This document shows, in pieces, positions 34,550-43,147 of a stretch of 64,000 nt of DNA. The notes beneath the pieces are model-generated. The model saw only the letters and a program-made list of their open reading frames with translations, ran no database searches and was not told the DNA's origin. The position numbers and the translations under genes are program-made. The number at the start of each line of letters is the position of its first letter. Position 1 is the first letter of the stretch. This DNA comes from RYN-133 sp963754285. Lineage in GTDB: Bacteria; Actinomycetota; Actinomycetes; Mycobacteriales; Jatrophihabitantaceae. The stretch is taken from contig CAVWFN010000007.1 of assembly GCA_963754285.1 (NCBI GenBank), forward strand, positions 806,001 through 870,000, read 5' to 3'.

Positions 34550-35418
34550 CCGACACCCTGACCGAGACCTCGCCGACCGAGACGAGTGGCGTCGCGATCC
34601 GCTGCGAGAGCGTCGTCCACATCTACCCCGCCAACGGCAAGGACATGGACGACGTGGTCGCGCTGCGCGGCGTCGACCTGGAGGCAGACGCCGGCGAGTT
34701 CATGGCGCTGCTCGGACCGTCCGGTTCGGGCAAGTCGACCGTGCTGGGACTGCTCGCCGGCGTGTTGCGTCCGTCGGCCGGACGGGTGCTGATCGGTGAG
34801 CACGACATCGGCCGCATGCCGCCGCGTGCACTCGCGAGGCTGCGCGGCTCGCTGGTGGCCACGGTGTTGCAGAATCCCGGCCGCAACCTGCTGCCGTACG
34901 CGACCGTCTCGCAGAACGTCCGCTTCGCCGGCGCCGCCAATCGCAACGGCACCGGACCGGACGAACTGCTCGAGCGCCTCGGTCTCGGCCATCTCGGCCA
35001 ACGGGTGGCCGGGCGGCTCTCCGGCGGCGAGCAGCAACGCGTCGCCATCGCGGCCGCGGTGTGCGGCGGTGGTCAGCTGCTGCTCGCCGATGAACCGACG
35101 AGCCAGATGGACGCTGCCGGGCGTGAGGAAGTCGTCGATCTGTTGCACCAGGTCAACACCGAGCTCGGGGTGACGGTCGTCGTCGTCACCCACGACCCGC
35201 ACATCGCCGAGCGGGTGGGTCGCACGGTCACCATCCGCGACGGCCGGGTCGGCGCCGAGGGCCGCCACGGACGTGAGTTCGCGGTCGTCGGACGCGACGG
35301 GTCGCTGCAACTACCGCCGGAGGTGCGCGAGCACTTCCCACCCGGCACGATGCTCGAGGTCTCCTACGACGCGGACCGCATCTCGTTGCAGCGTCGTTCC
35401 GAGGACGGCGACTCATGA
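34546..35418 (+). CDS. ABC transporter ATPase with C-terminal AbrB-like domain
   Basis: The 290-residue ATPase shows Walker A GPSGSGKST, a Q-loop, the signature LSGGEQQR, Walker B LLLADEPTS and the switch His in VVTHD. Residues about 245-286 (AVVGRDGSLQLPPEVREHF, PPGTMLEVSYD) match the swapped-hairpin SpoVT/AbrB pattern 'GRxxLPxxxRxxxxxxPG'. It overlaps both neighbours by ATGA, placing it in one complex with the FtsX permease and the second ATPase. Confidence 0.9.
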   Translation: MTDTLTETSPTETSGVAIRCESVVHIYPANGKDMDDVVALRGVDLEADAGEFMALLGPSGSGKSTVLGLLAGVLRPSAGRVLIGEHDIGRMPPRALARLRGSLVATVLQNPGRNLLPYATVSQNVRFAGAANRNGTGPDELLERLGLGHLGQRVAGRLSGGEQQRVAIAAAVCGGGQLLLADEPTSQMDAAGREEVVDLLHQVNTELGVTVVVVTHDPHIAERVGRTVTIRDGRVGAEGRHGREFAVVGRDGSLQLPPEVREHFPPGTMLEVSYDADRISLQRRSEDGDS

Positions 35419-36080
35419 CGCTGTCGGGCCGCGCACTCACCTACCGCGTCGGCGATCGCACGATCGTCGACCAGGTCGATGTCGACGCGCGCACGGGCGA
35501 ACTGCTCGCCGTGTGCGGACCGTCCGGCGCGGGGAAGTCGACGCTGCTCACGATGCTCGGTGGGCTCATCGCCCCGGAGCAGGGCGAGATCACGTTGGCC
35601 GACAGCCCGGTGCGGGTCGGTGACTTCGAGCTGCGTCGGCGCATCGCGGTCGTCCTGCAGGGCTACGGCCTTGTCACCGCGCTCACCGGACGAGAGAACA
35701 TCGCGATCACGTTGCAGGCGCGCGGCGTCACTCGCGCGCAGGTGCGCGAACGCACGGCCGAGGTGCTCGACCAGGTGGGCCTCAGCGACGTCGCCGACCA
35801 CCTCATCGAAGACATGTCCGGCGGGCAGCAGCAGCGTGTCGCGGTGGCCCGGGCACTCGTCGGCGCGCCGGAAGTGGTGCTGGCCGACGAGCCCACCGCC
35901 GAGCTCGACGCGGAGAACCGCGAACGGATCATCGCGTTGCTCGCCGATCACGCGAAGACCGGCGCGATAGTCGTCATCGCGTCGCACGACCCCGAGGTCG
36001 TTGCCGCGTGTGACGACGTGCTCGAGCTGGACGCGGGGCGTGTGGTCGCTTCCTCACCGGCCCGGCATCGTCGCCGCTGA
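35415..36080 (+). CDS. ABC transporter ATPase (LolD/MacB-like)
   Basis: The 221-residue ATPase shows Walker A GPSGAGKST, the signature MSGGQQQR, Walker B VVLADEPTA and switch His in IASHD. It is the shorter of two different ATPases made with the FtsX permease, so the exporter probably uses an asymmetric nucleotide-binding pair. It starts inside the previous stop codon (ATGA). Confidence 0.92.
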   Translation: MTLSGRALTYRVGDRTIVDQVDVDARTGELLAVCGPSGAGKSTLLTMLGGLIAPEQGEITLADSPVRVGDFELRRRIAVVLQGYGLVTALTGRENIAITLQARGVTRAQVRERTAEVLDQVGLSDVADHLIEDMSGGQQQRVAVARALVGAPEVVLADEPTAELDAENRERIIALLADHAKTGAIVVIASHDPEVVAACDDVLELDAGRVVASSPARHRRR

Positions 36081-36135
36081 CACATCTTCGTGGTCGGCCG
36101 GAGCGCCGGCCCGCACTGCGACGTACCGTGGAGCC

Positions 36136-37185
36136 ATGTCCGCTGTTGCGCCACCCCTGGGTACGAAGCCGAAGCGCGGGCCCGCCGCATGGGTCGGTGC
36201 GTTCACCGGCTTCTATCCGGCGACCGCGAACGACCTGAGCGGGATCGACCCCGTCGCGAGGTTCCTGTACGCCGCACGCAGCGTCATCCTGGTGATCTCC
36301 GCGCAGGCCGCGGGGATCGCTGGGTTGCTCGCGGCGACCGACCGGCGCTTCGAGGTCGTCCCGTTCGTCCTCGTGTTCCTCGGCTACGTCGTGCTGCACG
36401 CGATCAGCAACCTGTCGAACGACTACTTCGGCTACCGCCGCGGCCACGACACCGAAGACTCGCCACGACGGCGCTACACGCTGCATCCCGTTGCGAGCGG
36501 CGCGTTCACCATGCGGTTCCTGGCGACCGGACTCGCGGTGCTCGCGGTCATCGCGGTCGCGATCGCGACCTACTTCGTCGTGCTACGCGGCTGGCCGGCC
36601 CTCGGGCTCACGGCCGCCGGCGCACTGTTGCTGTACGCATACGACGCGGCCCCGCGCGCGCTGAAGGAGCTGGGTCTCGGCGAGCTCGCCGCCTTCGTCG
36701 TGTGGGGTCCGCTGATGATCGGCGGCGGCTACTACGTCATCACCGGGCACTGGTCGGGTCTGGCGTTCCTCGCCTCGGTGCCGTACGGGCTCGGTGTGAT
36801 GTCGATCCTGGTCGGCAAGCACATCGACCAGCGCAGCTTCGACATCTCGCAGGAACAGCACACCCTGCCGGTCATTCTCGGCGAGCGCGGGGCTCGCGCG
36901 CTGAACCAGGTCTCCGTGCTGCTCATGTACGTCTTCGTCGTCGTCGGTGTGCTGACCGGCGCACTGTCGCCGTTCGTGGCCGTCGTCGCGGTCGCGCTGC
37001 CCCGCGCCATCCGCGCTCTTCGGGTCATGGCAGCGCCCACCCCGGCCGAGCCGCCGGCGGGCTACATCGGCTGGCCGCTCTGGTACCACCGGGTCTGCCT
37101 CGTCCACAACCGAGCGTTCGGCTGGCTGTTCCTGCTCGGCGCGGCGCTCGGCGCGATCTGGCCGGCCGCATCCATCGGCCACTGA
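36136..37185 (+). CDS. UbiA-family prenyltransferase (MenA-like)
   Basis: A 349-residue polytopic membrane protein with eight to nine hydrophobic segments. It carries the first Asp-rich motif NDYFGYRRGHD (about residues 95-105) and a second loop KHIDQRSFD used by UbiA enzymes to hold Mg-prenyl diphosphate. The family attaches isoprenoid tails to aromatic rings, as MenA does for menaquinone. It is not the classical MenA in detail, so the acceptor is open. It starts 55 nt after the ABC genes. Confidence 0.85.
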   Translation: MSAVAPPLGTKPKRGPAAWVGAFTGFYPATANDLSGIDPVARFLYAARSVILVISAQAAGIAGLLAATDRRFEVVPFVLVFLGYVVLHAISNLSNDYFGYRRGHDTEDSPRRRYTLHPVASGAFTMRFLATGLAVLAVIAVAIATYFVVLRGWPALGLTAAGALLLYAYDAAPRALKELGLGELAAFVVWGPLMIGGGYYVITGHWSGLAFLASVPYGLGVMSILVGKHIDQRSFDISQEQHTLPVILGERGARALNQVSVLLMYVFVVVGVLTGALSPFVAVVAVALPRAIRALRVMAAPTPAEPPAGYIGWPLWYHRVCLVHNRAFGWLFLLGAALGAIWPAASIGH

Positions 37186-37213
37186 CCTTCCCGCGACCGG
37201 CCGCGGCGGGGAA

Positions 37214-37660
37214 CTAACGACCGTACGGACGGATCTGATAGTCGCCGACCGTCGACGCGACCACGGTGCCGTCGTCGCCGGTGACGGTCGCCCGGAGCTC
37301 GAACGGTGCCTTCTGGTCGGTGCCCGCCTCGGCGCGCACCCGGGCGATCGTGTCGTCGTCGAGGGTGGCCTCGGCGCTGAGCGGCCCGCGTCCCGGAGCG
37401 GTGAAGTCGATGCGCATACCGCGCACGAGCGGGTAGTGCGTCGCCGGATCGAACGTCGCGAGATGCATCGCGCCGCCCAAGACCTCGGCAAGCGTGAAGA
37501 TCACGCCGGCGTAGATCGTGCCGAAGTGGTTGCCGTTGCCCTCGAAGGGCAAGGTGGCCCGCACGAAGCCCGGCCGCAGCTCGGCGAAGCGCACTCCCAT
37601 CTGGTGCGCGCGGGGGATCGTCTGCTCGAGGAAGGTGTTCGCGGTGTCGACCTGGTTCAC
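37214..37660 (-). CDS. Hotdog-fold thioesterase-like protein (DUF4442/PaaI type)
   Basis: A hotdog-fold protein of about 148 residues (GTG 37660; GTG 37669 is equally possible). The central helix region FGTIYAGVIFTLAEVLGGAM matches the PaaI/DUF4442 hotdog helix, where a conserved Asp/Glu usually acts. It starts 1-10 nt after the stop of the KimA-like gene and so ends the potassium operon, although a link to potassium is not obvious. Such proteins usually hydrolyse acyl-CoA thioesters. Confidence 0.8.
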   Translation of the reverse strand: MNQVDTANTFLEQTIPRAHQMGVRFAELRPGFVRATLPFEGNGNHFGTIYAGVIFTLAEVLGGAMHLATFDPATHYPLVRGMRIDFTAPGRGPLSAEATLDDDTIARVRAEAGTDQKAPFELRATVTGDDGTVVASTVGDYQIRPYGR

Positions 37661-37670
37661 CCTGAGCACG

Positions 37671-40040
37671 CTAGCGGCACTCGACCAATTCGTAGCGCGG
37701 GTTGGCCAATGCCAGGTGACCCTTGTATTCACCGACGCGACCGGTCGCTCGCAATACGGTGCCCGGTTCGATGCCGGCAATGTCGGTACGTCCGAAGAAC
37801 AGCAGCCGCACGCCGCCGGTGGTGTCGAACAGTTGCACCTCGAGCGAGCGCCCGGCGGTCGTACCCACCTGCACCGTTTTGATCCGTCCTTCGACGGTCA
37901 CCTTCTGCTTCCAGGTGACGTCGCCGATCGGCGTCACGCCGTTGGCCGAAGGACGCGGCAACGACGGCGACCGCGGTGCGCATTCGTCGCTCAGTGCGGG
38001 GACGCGCGCGGCCTCGCGCTGACGAGCCTCCAGCCTCTCGACCAGCTCGTGCGGCAGCGTCGTGTCGAACGGCACGATCGTGGCAGCGACGTGCGGGATG
38101 CGGCCGACGGCCTCGGCGATCCGATCGGCGGTGCGATCGTGCAGGAGCCGCTGCGAGACACGGCCGAACGTGCGCCGCGGCAGCAGCACCGTGACCTCGG
38201 CGTGGTCGGACACCACGGTGTTCAACGAGAACTCGGCGATGCGATGCACGAGGCGCCGGTCCTCGCAGTCGACCATCACCAGCGGCACCCGATCGCCGAG
38301 CTTGCGATCGATCCAGTCGGTGCGGAGCTTGTCGGCGACCTGGTCGTCGAGCATGAAGTGCACGGCCTGCACCGACGTCGGGCGCAGGCTGCCCGCGTAG
38401 CGCAGGGCCCGGAGCACCGCCAGGTCGAGGCGGTCGACGAGCACGAGCACGGTGTGTCGCGGGTAATGCGGCGCATCGGCCTGGTCAGGACGCACCCAGG
38501 TCACGAGATCGAGCGCGCGCGCCTCGGCGCGGTAGCGCTTGTTCAGCCGCATGAGGACGAGCCACAGGATCGGGAACAGCACGACGACCAGCCAGGCCCC
38601 CTGGGTGAACTTCACGACCGCGAAGATCACGACGACGATCGACGACACGACGCCGCCGGTGAGGCTGATCGCCACCCGCATCCGCCACTTGTCGCCGCGG
38701 TTCTTGCGGTAGTACTGCGCCATGCCGTAGCCGGCCATCGAAAACCCGGTGAACACCCCGATCGCGTAGAACGGGATCAGCGCGTCGACGACGGTGCCGA
38801 CGGCGAGGATGAGCGCGAGGGCGGCGATCGTGAGCACGATGATGCCGTTGCTGAACGCCAGCCGGTGCCCACGCCGCGTCATCTGCCGCGGCAGGAACGA
38901 GTCCTCGGCGATGAAGCTGGCGAGGAACGGGAACCCGGTGAACGGGGTATTGGCGCCGGTGATCAGGATCAGCGCGGTCGCGATCTGCACGAGATAGAAC
39001 AGCAGGTTTCCGTACCACCCATGGCCGAAGACGTCGTGCGCCACCTGGCCGATGACTGTCGGTGTGCCGAGCTTGTACGGCGTCGCGTGCGTCTCGAACG
39101 ACAGGTAGGAGATGCCGAGCACGAGCGTGCCGAGCATGACGCTCATGACCGACAGCGTCGTGCGCGCGTTTCGGCCGACGGGCTTCTTGAACGCGCTGAC
39201 GCCGTTCGAGATCGCTTCGAGGCCCGTCAGCGACGCGCCGCCGTTGGCGAACGCTTTGAGCAGGACGTAGATCGCCGCGCCGGTGAAGATCGCGTGCCCG
39301 CTGTCGTGGACGCCGATCATCTGTGGGACGTGCGGCAGTACCGGCAGGTCGCCCGCGACTTCGCGAATCACGCCGACGACGACCGCCAGCCCGGCCATCG
39401 CGACGAAGAAGTAGGTCGGGAAGGCGAACGCCCGTCCCGCCTCGCGCACGCCGCGCAGGTTGCCGAACGCGAGGATCAGCACGATCACGACGGTGATCGC
39501 TTCGCTGATGTCAGGCCCGCGAAGCGACGGCACGAGCGTGGTGATGGCCGCCGTGCCGGCCGCCGACTGCACGGCAACCGTGACGATGTAGTCGATCAAC
39601 AGCGCCACCGAGGCGATCTGCGCGACCTTCGGTCCGAAGTTCTCGCGCGCGACCACATACGACCCGCCGGCCTGCGTGTAGATCATGACGACCTGGCGGT
39701 ACAGCGCGGTCATGACCAGCAAGACGGCGAGCACGACGAACGTCAGCGGCAGCAGGATGTGGAATCCGGCCAGCCCGAAGGCGGGTAGCAGGAAGATCAG
39801 CATCTCTTCCGTGCCGTATGCCGAGGACGAGATGCAGTCGCTCGACAGCACGCCCAGTGCCGACTTCTTCGACAGCCGCTCCTCGTGCAGTTGCGCGGTG
39901 ACGAGGGGTTTGCCGAGGACGGCGCGCTTGATGCGGTAACCCAGCCGCTCGGGGACGTCGACGGCCAGCGCCGACACGCCATCGGGCGCGGACGCGGGCG
40001 CGGAATCGGCCGCCGCCGGCGCAGCGGCGGTCGTGGTCAC
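37671..40040 (-). CDS. KimA-like K+ importer fused to an OB-fold domain
   Basis: A 789-residue APC-superfamily transporter. Residues 40-500 hold about twelve membrane segments with KimA-type signatures LSSDCISSSAYGTEE, GGSYVVARENFG, ANTPFTGFPF and RLAFSNGIIVL. Residues about 530-670 form the cytosolic USP-like domain of KimA/YdaO proteins. The last ~80 residues (from TWKQKVTVEGRI) form an OB-fold domain. KimA imports potassium with protons and is inhibited by c-di-AMP. The GTG start overlaps the stop of a 56-residue ORF, downstream of kdpC. Mycobacteria encode a similar OB protein separately near an APC homologue, as I recall. Confidence 0.86.
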   Translation of the reverse strand: MTTTAAAPAAADSAPASAPDGVSALAVDVPERLGYRIKRAVLGKPLVTAQLHEERLSKKSALGVLSSDCISSSAYGTEEMLIFLLPAFGLAGFHILLPLTFVVLAVLLVMTALYRQVVMIYTQAGGSYVVARENFGPKVAQIASVALLIDYIVTVAVQSAAGTAAITTLVPSLRGPDISEAITVVIVLILAFGNLRGVREAGRAFAFPTYFFVAMAGLAVVVGVIREVAGDLPVLPHVPQMIGVHDSGHAIFTGAAIYVLLKAFANGGASLTGLEAISNGVSAFKKPVGRNARTTLSVMSVMLGTLVLGISYLSFETHATPYKLGTPTVIGQVAHDVFGHGWYGNLLFYLVQIATALILITGANTPFTGFPFLASFIAEDSFLPRQMTRRGHRLAFSNGIIVLTIAALALILAVGTVVDALIPFYAIGVFTGFSMAGYGMAQYYRKNRGDKWRMRVAISLTGGVVSSIVVVIFAVVKFTQGAWLVVVLFPILWLVLMRLNKRYRAEARALDLVTWVRPDQADAPHYPRHTVLVLVDRLDLAVLRALRYAGSLRPTSVQAVHFMLDDQVADKLRTDWIDRKLGDRVPLVMVDCEDRRLVHRIAEFSLNTVVSDHAEVTVLLPRRTFGRVSQRLLHDRTADRIAEAVGRIPHVAATIVPFDTTLPHELVERLEARQREAARVPALSDECAPRSPSLPRPSANGVTPIGDVTWKQKVTVEGRIKTVQVGTTAGRSLEVQLFDTTGGVRLLFFGRTDIAGIEPGTVLRATGRVGEYKGHLALANPRYELVECR

Positions 40041-40207
40041 CGGTGGCCGTGCGTGCGTCGCTCGGCCCAGCCCAGTAGCTCGACGACGAGCGTCCAGGCC
40101 GCAGCCATGATGACCAACGCCAGCGCGAAATTCACGAACTCCACAAGTCGATCGAACCCCGCCGTGGCCGCGTCGGGGCTGTCGTCCACGCGGCGCTCAC
40201 GGGGCAT
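40037..40207 (-). CDS. 56-residue single-TM protein between kdpC and the KimA-like gene
   Basis: The ORF MPRERRVDDSPDAATAGFDR... encodes a charged N-terminus, one hydrophobic helix (FVNFALALVIMAAAWTLVV) and a basic tail ending ERRTHGHR. The ATG is 11 nt after the kdpC stop with GAGGG upstream, and its TGA overlaps the GTG of the KimA-like gene. That coupling supports it as a real gene. Size and placement suggest a small accessory subunit of a K+ transporter, by analogy with KdpF. No homology is claimed. Confidence 0.7.
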   Translation of the reverse strand: MPRERRVDDSPDAATAGFDRLVEFVNFALALVIMAAAWTLVVELLGWAERRTHGHR

Positions 40208-40218
40208 TCACGCATCCC

Positions 40219-41082
40219 TCACGCCGGATACTTCTGGTCGAGCGCGAGATTGAGGTGCAGTACGTCCACCCGCGGTTCGCCCATGAAGCCGAGGTCGCGT
40301 CCATAGGTGAACTGCCGCACCAGCGCGGCGATCCGTGCGACCGGCACACCTCGGGCCTTGGCGACCACCGCTTCCTGCAACCGCGCGTATGCGGGACTGA
40401 TGTCCGGGTCGAGGCCCGAACCCGACGCCGTTACCGCGTCGGCCGGAACGGCCGGCTGGGCCGGAGCGGTGCCGCGCACGGGCACGATCTGACCGCGCGC
40501 GTACCCGGTGGCTTTGGCGGCGCACTCGACCGGCACTCCCCGGTAGGTCGCGACGAAGGGCCGTTGCGGGCAGAACTCGTCGAGGCTCACGACCTTGGTC
40601 ACGGCGCCGCGATAGCCCGGGCCCGCGTAGAAGACGGCGAGGACAGCGCCCGTGCCCTCGGGCGTGCAGAACGGACGCGACCCGTCGACGCCGTACGTGC
40701 GTCCGATCGCAAGGCTGCGCGCACACACCGTACTGAGCAGACTGCGATCGTCAGGGCCGCTGTCGACGATCGACTCCGGGCCGAGGTTGCTCGCGCCGGT
40801 CGCGGTCGGGTCGTAGCCTTCGCCGGCTGCCGACGGCCGCGACTGGAAGTACTTCAGGATCGGCCGGCCGTTCGCATCGGTGAAGCTCTGGCCGAGTTCG
40901 CCGGAGCCGACGACCTTGTTGCCGACGGTGACCAACGATCCGTCCGCGCGGTGCTTGAGACCGGGTAGCTGCGCGATCGCGGTGACGGCCAGTGGGTAGA
41001 GGACGCCGAGCACCACGGTCAGCACGACGAGCATGCGGACGGCGGTTGCGGTCTGGCGAAGATAGGGACGCACGTCGATCAC
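40219..41082 (-). CDS. kdpC: K+-transporting ATPase subunit C, long form
   Basis: The 287-residue KdpC (E. coli form about 190) has the N-terminal TM helix, the conserved YFQSRPSAAGEGYDPTATGASN region and the C-terminal VTASGSGLDPDISPAYA ... LNLALDQ segment. Between them is an insert of roughly 90 residues (about 115-205) with four cysteines (120, 139, 171, 187). The insert lies on the outer side and could form two disulphides. KdpC assists K+ binding in the KdpFABC pump. It overlaps kdpB by 4 nt. Confidence 0.93.
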   Translation of the reverse strand: MIDVRPYLRQTATAVRMLVVLTVVLGVLYPLAVTAIAQLPGLKHRADGSLVTVGNKVVGSGELGQSFTDANGRPILKYFQSRPSAAGEGYDPTATGASNLGPESIVDSGPDDRSLLSTVCARSLAIGRTYGVDGSRPFCTPEGTGAVLAVFYAGPGYRGAVTKVVSLDEFCPQRPFVATYRGVPVECAAKATGYARGQIVPVRGTAPAQPAVPADAVTASGSGLDPDISPAYARLQEAVVAKARGVPVARIAALVRQFTYGRDLGFMGEPRVDVLHLNLALDQKYPA

Positions 41083-43145
41083 CCGATTCCGGGAACGAAC
41101 TGCAGGACCAGGTCGATGAGTTTGATGCCGACAAACGGCGCGACCACACCGCCGACGCCGTAGATGAGCAGGTTGCGCCGCAGCATGGCGCTCGCACTCG
41201 ACGGCGTGTAGCGCACACCGCGCAGTGCGAGCGGGATGAGCGCCACGATGACGAGCGCGTTGAAGATGACGGCCGACAGGATGGCCGACTGCGGCGAGTG
41301 CAGCCGCATCACGTTGAGCTTGTCGAGGCCCGGGTACACCGCTGCGAACATCGCGGGGATGATCGCGAAGTACTTCGCGACGTCGTTGGCTATCGAGAAG
41401 GTCGTCAGCGCTCCCCGGGTGATCAGCAACTGCTTGCCGATCTCGACGACCTCGATCAACTTGGTCGGATCGGAGTCGAGATCGACCATGTTGCCGGCTT
41501 CCTTCGCCGCGGACGTGCCGCTGTTCATCGCGACCCCGACATCGGCCTGAGCCAGCGCCGGTGCGTCGTTGGTGCCGTCACCGGTCATCGCGACGAGCTT
41601 GCCGCCTTCCTGCTCGCGCTTGATGAGCGCCATCTTGTCTTCAGGCCGTGCCTCGGCCAAGAAGTCGTCGACGCCTGCTTCATCGGCGATCGCCTTTGCG
41701 GTAAGCGGATTGTCGCCGGTGATCATCACCGTGCGAATGCCCATCCGCCGCAGTTCGGCGAACCGTTCCGACATGCCGTTCTTGACGATGTCCTTGAGCT
41801 GCACGACGCCGAGCACCTCAGCGGCGCCGTCCTGCTTCTGCGCCACCACGAGCGGTGTGCCGCCGCTCGCACTGATCGCGTCGACGGTCGCACCGACCTC
41901 ATCGGGCGGCGAGCCACCGTTGTCGCGAACCCACCGAAGCACGGCGCTTGCCGCGCCTTTGCGAATCTCGCGGCCGTCGAAATCGACGCCGCTCATGCGC
42001 GTCTGAGCGCTGAACGCAACGAAGTGGGCGCCGTGCACCTCACGTTCACGCAGCCCGTACTCGGTCTTCGCGAGCACGACGATCGACCTGCCTTCGGGTG
42101 TCTCGTCGGCCAACGACGACAGCTGGGCGGCGGAGGCGAGTTCTTTGACTTCGACGCCGGGCACGGGGACGAAGTCCGACGCCTGTCGGTTGCCGAGCGT
42201 GATCGTCCCTGTCTTGTCGAGCAGCAGCGTGTTGACGTCACCAGCCGCCTCGACAGCGCGCCCGCTCATCGCAAGCACGTTTCGCTGCACGAGCCGGTCC
42301 ATGCCGGCGATGCCGATTGCCGACAGCAACGCACCGATCGTGGTCGGGATCAGGCAGACCAGCAGCGAGACGAGCACGATGCCCGTGATCCCGCTGCTGT
42401 TCAGTGCCGACGTGCTGGGAATGCCCGGTTGGCTCGCCTTCGCAAAGATCGCCAGCGGCTGAAGGGTCACCGTCGCCAGCAAGAAGATGATCGTCAGCGA
42501 CGCCAGCAGGATGTTGAGCGCGATCTCGTTGGGGGTCTTCTGCCGGCTCGCGCCCTCGACCAACGCGATCATGCGGTCGATGAAGCTCTCACCCGGCTTC
42601 TGCGTGATCTCGACGACGATCCGGTCGCTGAGCACCTTCGTCCCGCCGGTGACCGAGCTGCGGTCGCCGCCGCTCTCGCGAATGACCGGCGCACTCTCGC
42701 CGGTGATCGCGCTCTCGTCGACGCTGGCGATGCCGTCGACGACGTCACCGTCACCAGGGATTACGTCGCCCGCCTCGCACACCACCCGGTCGCCCTGTTG
42801 CAACTGCGGAGCGGGGACCGATTCCTCAGCGCCATCCGCGGTCAGCCGGCGAGCAAGCGTGTCGGTCTTGGTGCGCCGGAGCGCGTCGGCCTGCGCCTTA
42901 CCGCGACCTTCGGCGACCGCTTCGGCAACGTTCGCGAACAACACCGTGAGCCAGAGCCACGCGACCGTTACCCAGGCGAACACCGTCGGGTCCCCGATCG
43001 CGATCACCGTCGTGAACACCGCGCCCGCCTCGACGAGAAGCATCACCGGGTTGCGCCACAGAGTGCGCGGGTCGAGCTTGGCGAACGCCGCCGGCGTCGA
43101 GGTCCACAACATCTTCGGGTCGAGCAGACCCGCGTTGACAGGCAT
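41079..43145 (-). CDS. kdpB: K+-transporting P-type ATPase subunit B
   Basis: The 688-residue P-type ATPase shows the phosphorylation motif DKTGTIT, the actuator loop TGES, the nucleotide-binding region and the hinge motif MTGDGTNDAPALAQADVG. It hydrolyses ATP to drive K+ transported by KdpA. It begins 2 nt after the kdpA stop and overlaps kdpC. Confidence 0.97.
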   Translation of the reverse strand: MPVNAGLLDPKMLWTSTPAAFAKLDPRTLWRNPVMLLVEAGAVFTTVIAIGDPTVFAWVTVAWLWLTVLFANVAEAVAEGRGKAQADALRRTKTDTLARRLTADGAEESVPAPQLQQGDRVVCEAGDVIPGDGDVVDGIASVDESAITGESAPVIRESGGDRSSVTGGTKVLSDRIVVEITQKPGESFIDRMIALVEGASRQKTPNEIALNILLASLTIIFLLATVTLQPLAIFAKASQPGIPSTSALNSSGITGIVLVSLLVCLIPTTIGALLSAIGIAGMDRLVQRNVLAMSGRAVEAAGDVNTLLLDKTGTITLGNRQASDFVPVPGVEVKELASAAQLSSLADETPEGRSIVVLAKTEYGLREREVHGAHFVAFSAQTRMSGVDFDGREIRKGAASAVLRWVRDNGGSPPDEVGATVDAISASGGTPLVVAQKQDGAAEVLGVVQLKDIVKNGMSERFAELRRMGIRTVMITGDNPLTAKAIADEAGVDDFLAEARPEDKMALIKREQEGGKLVAMTGDGTNDAPALAQADVGVAMNSGTSAAKEAGNMVDLDSDPTKLIEVVEIGKQLLITRGALTTFSIANDVAKYFAIIPAMFAAVYPGLDKLNVMRLHSPQSAILSAVIFNALVIVALIPLALRGVRYTPSSASAMLRRNLLIYGVGGVVAPFVGIKLIDLVLQFVPGIG

Positions 43146-43147
43146 GG

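Noticed and set aside
37518..39788. Long plus-strand ORF of 756 residues opposite the KimA-like gene
   Set aside because: Highly charged shadow with no domain signature; the minus strand carries clear transporter motifs.
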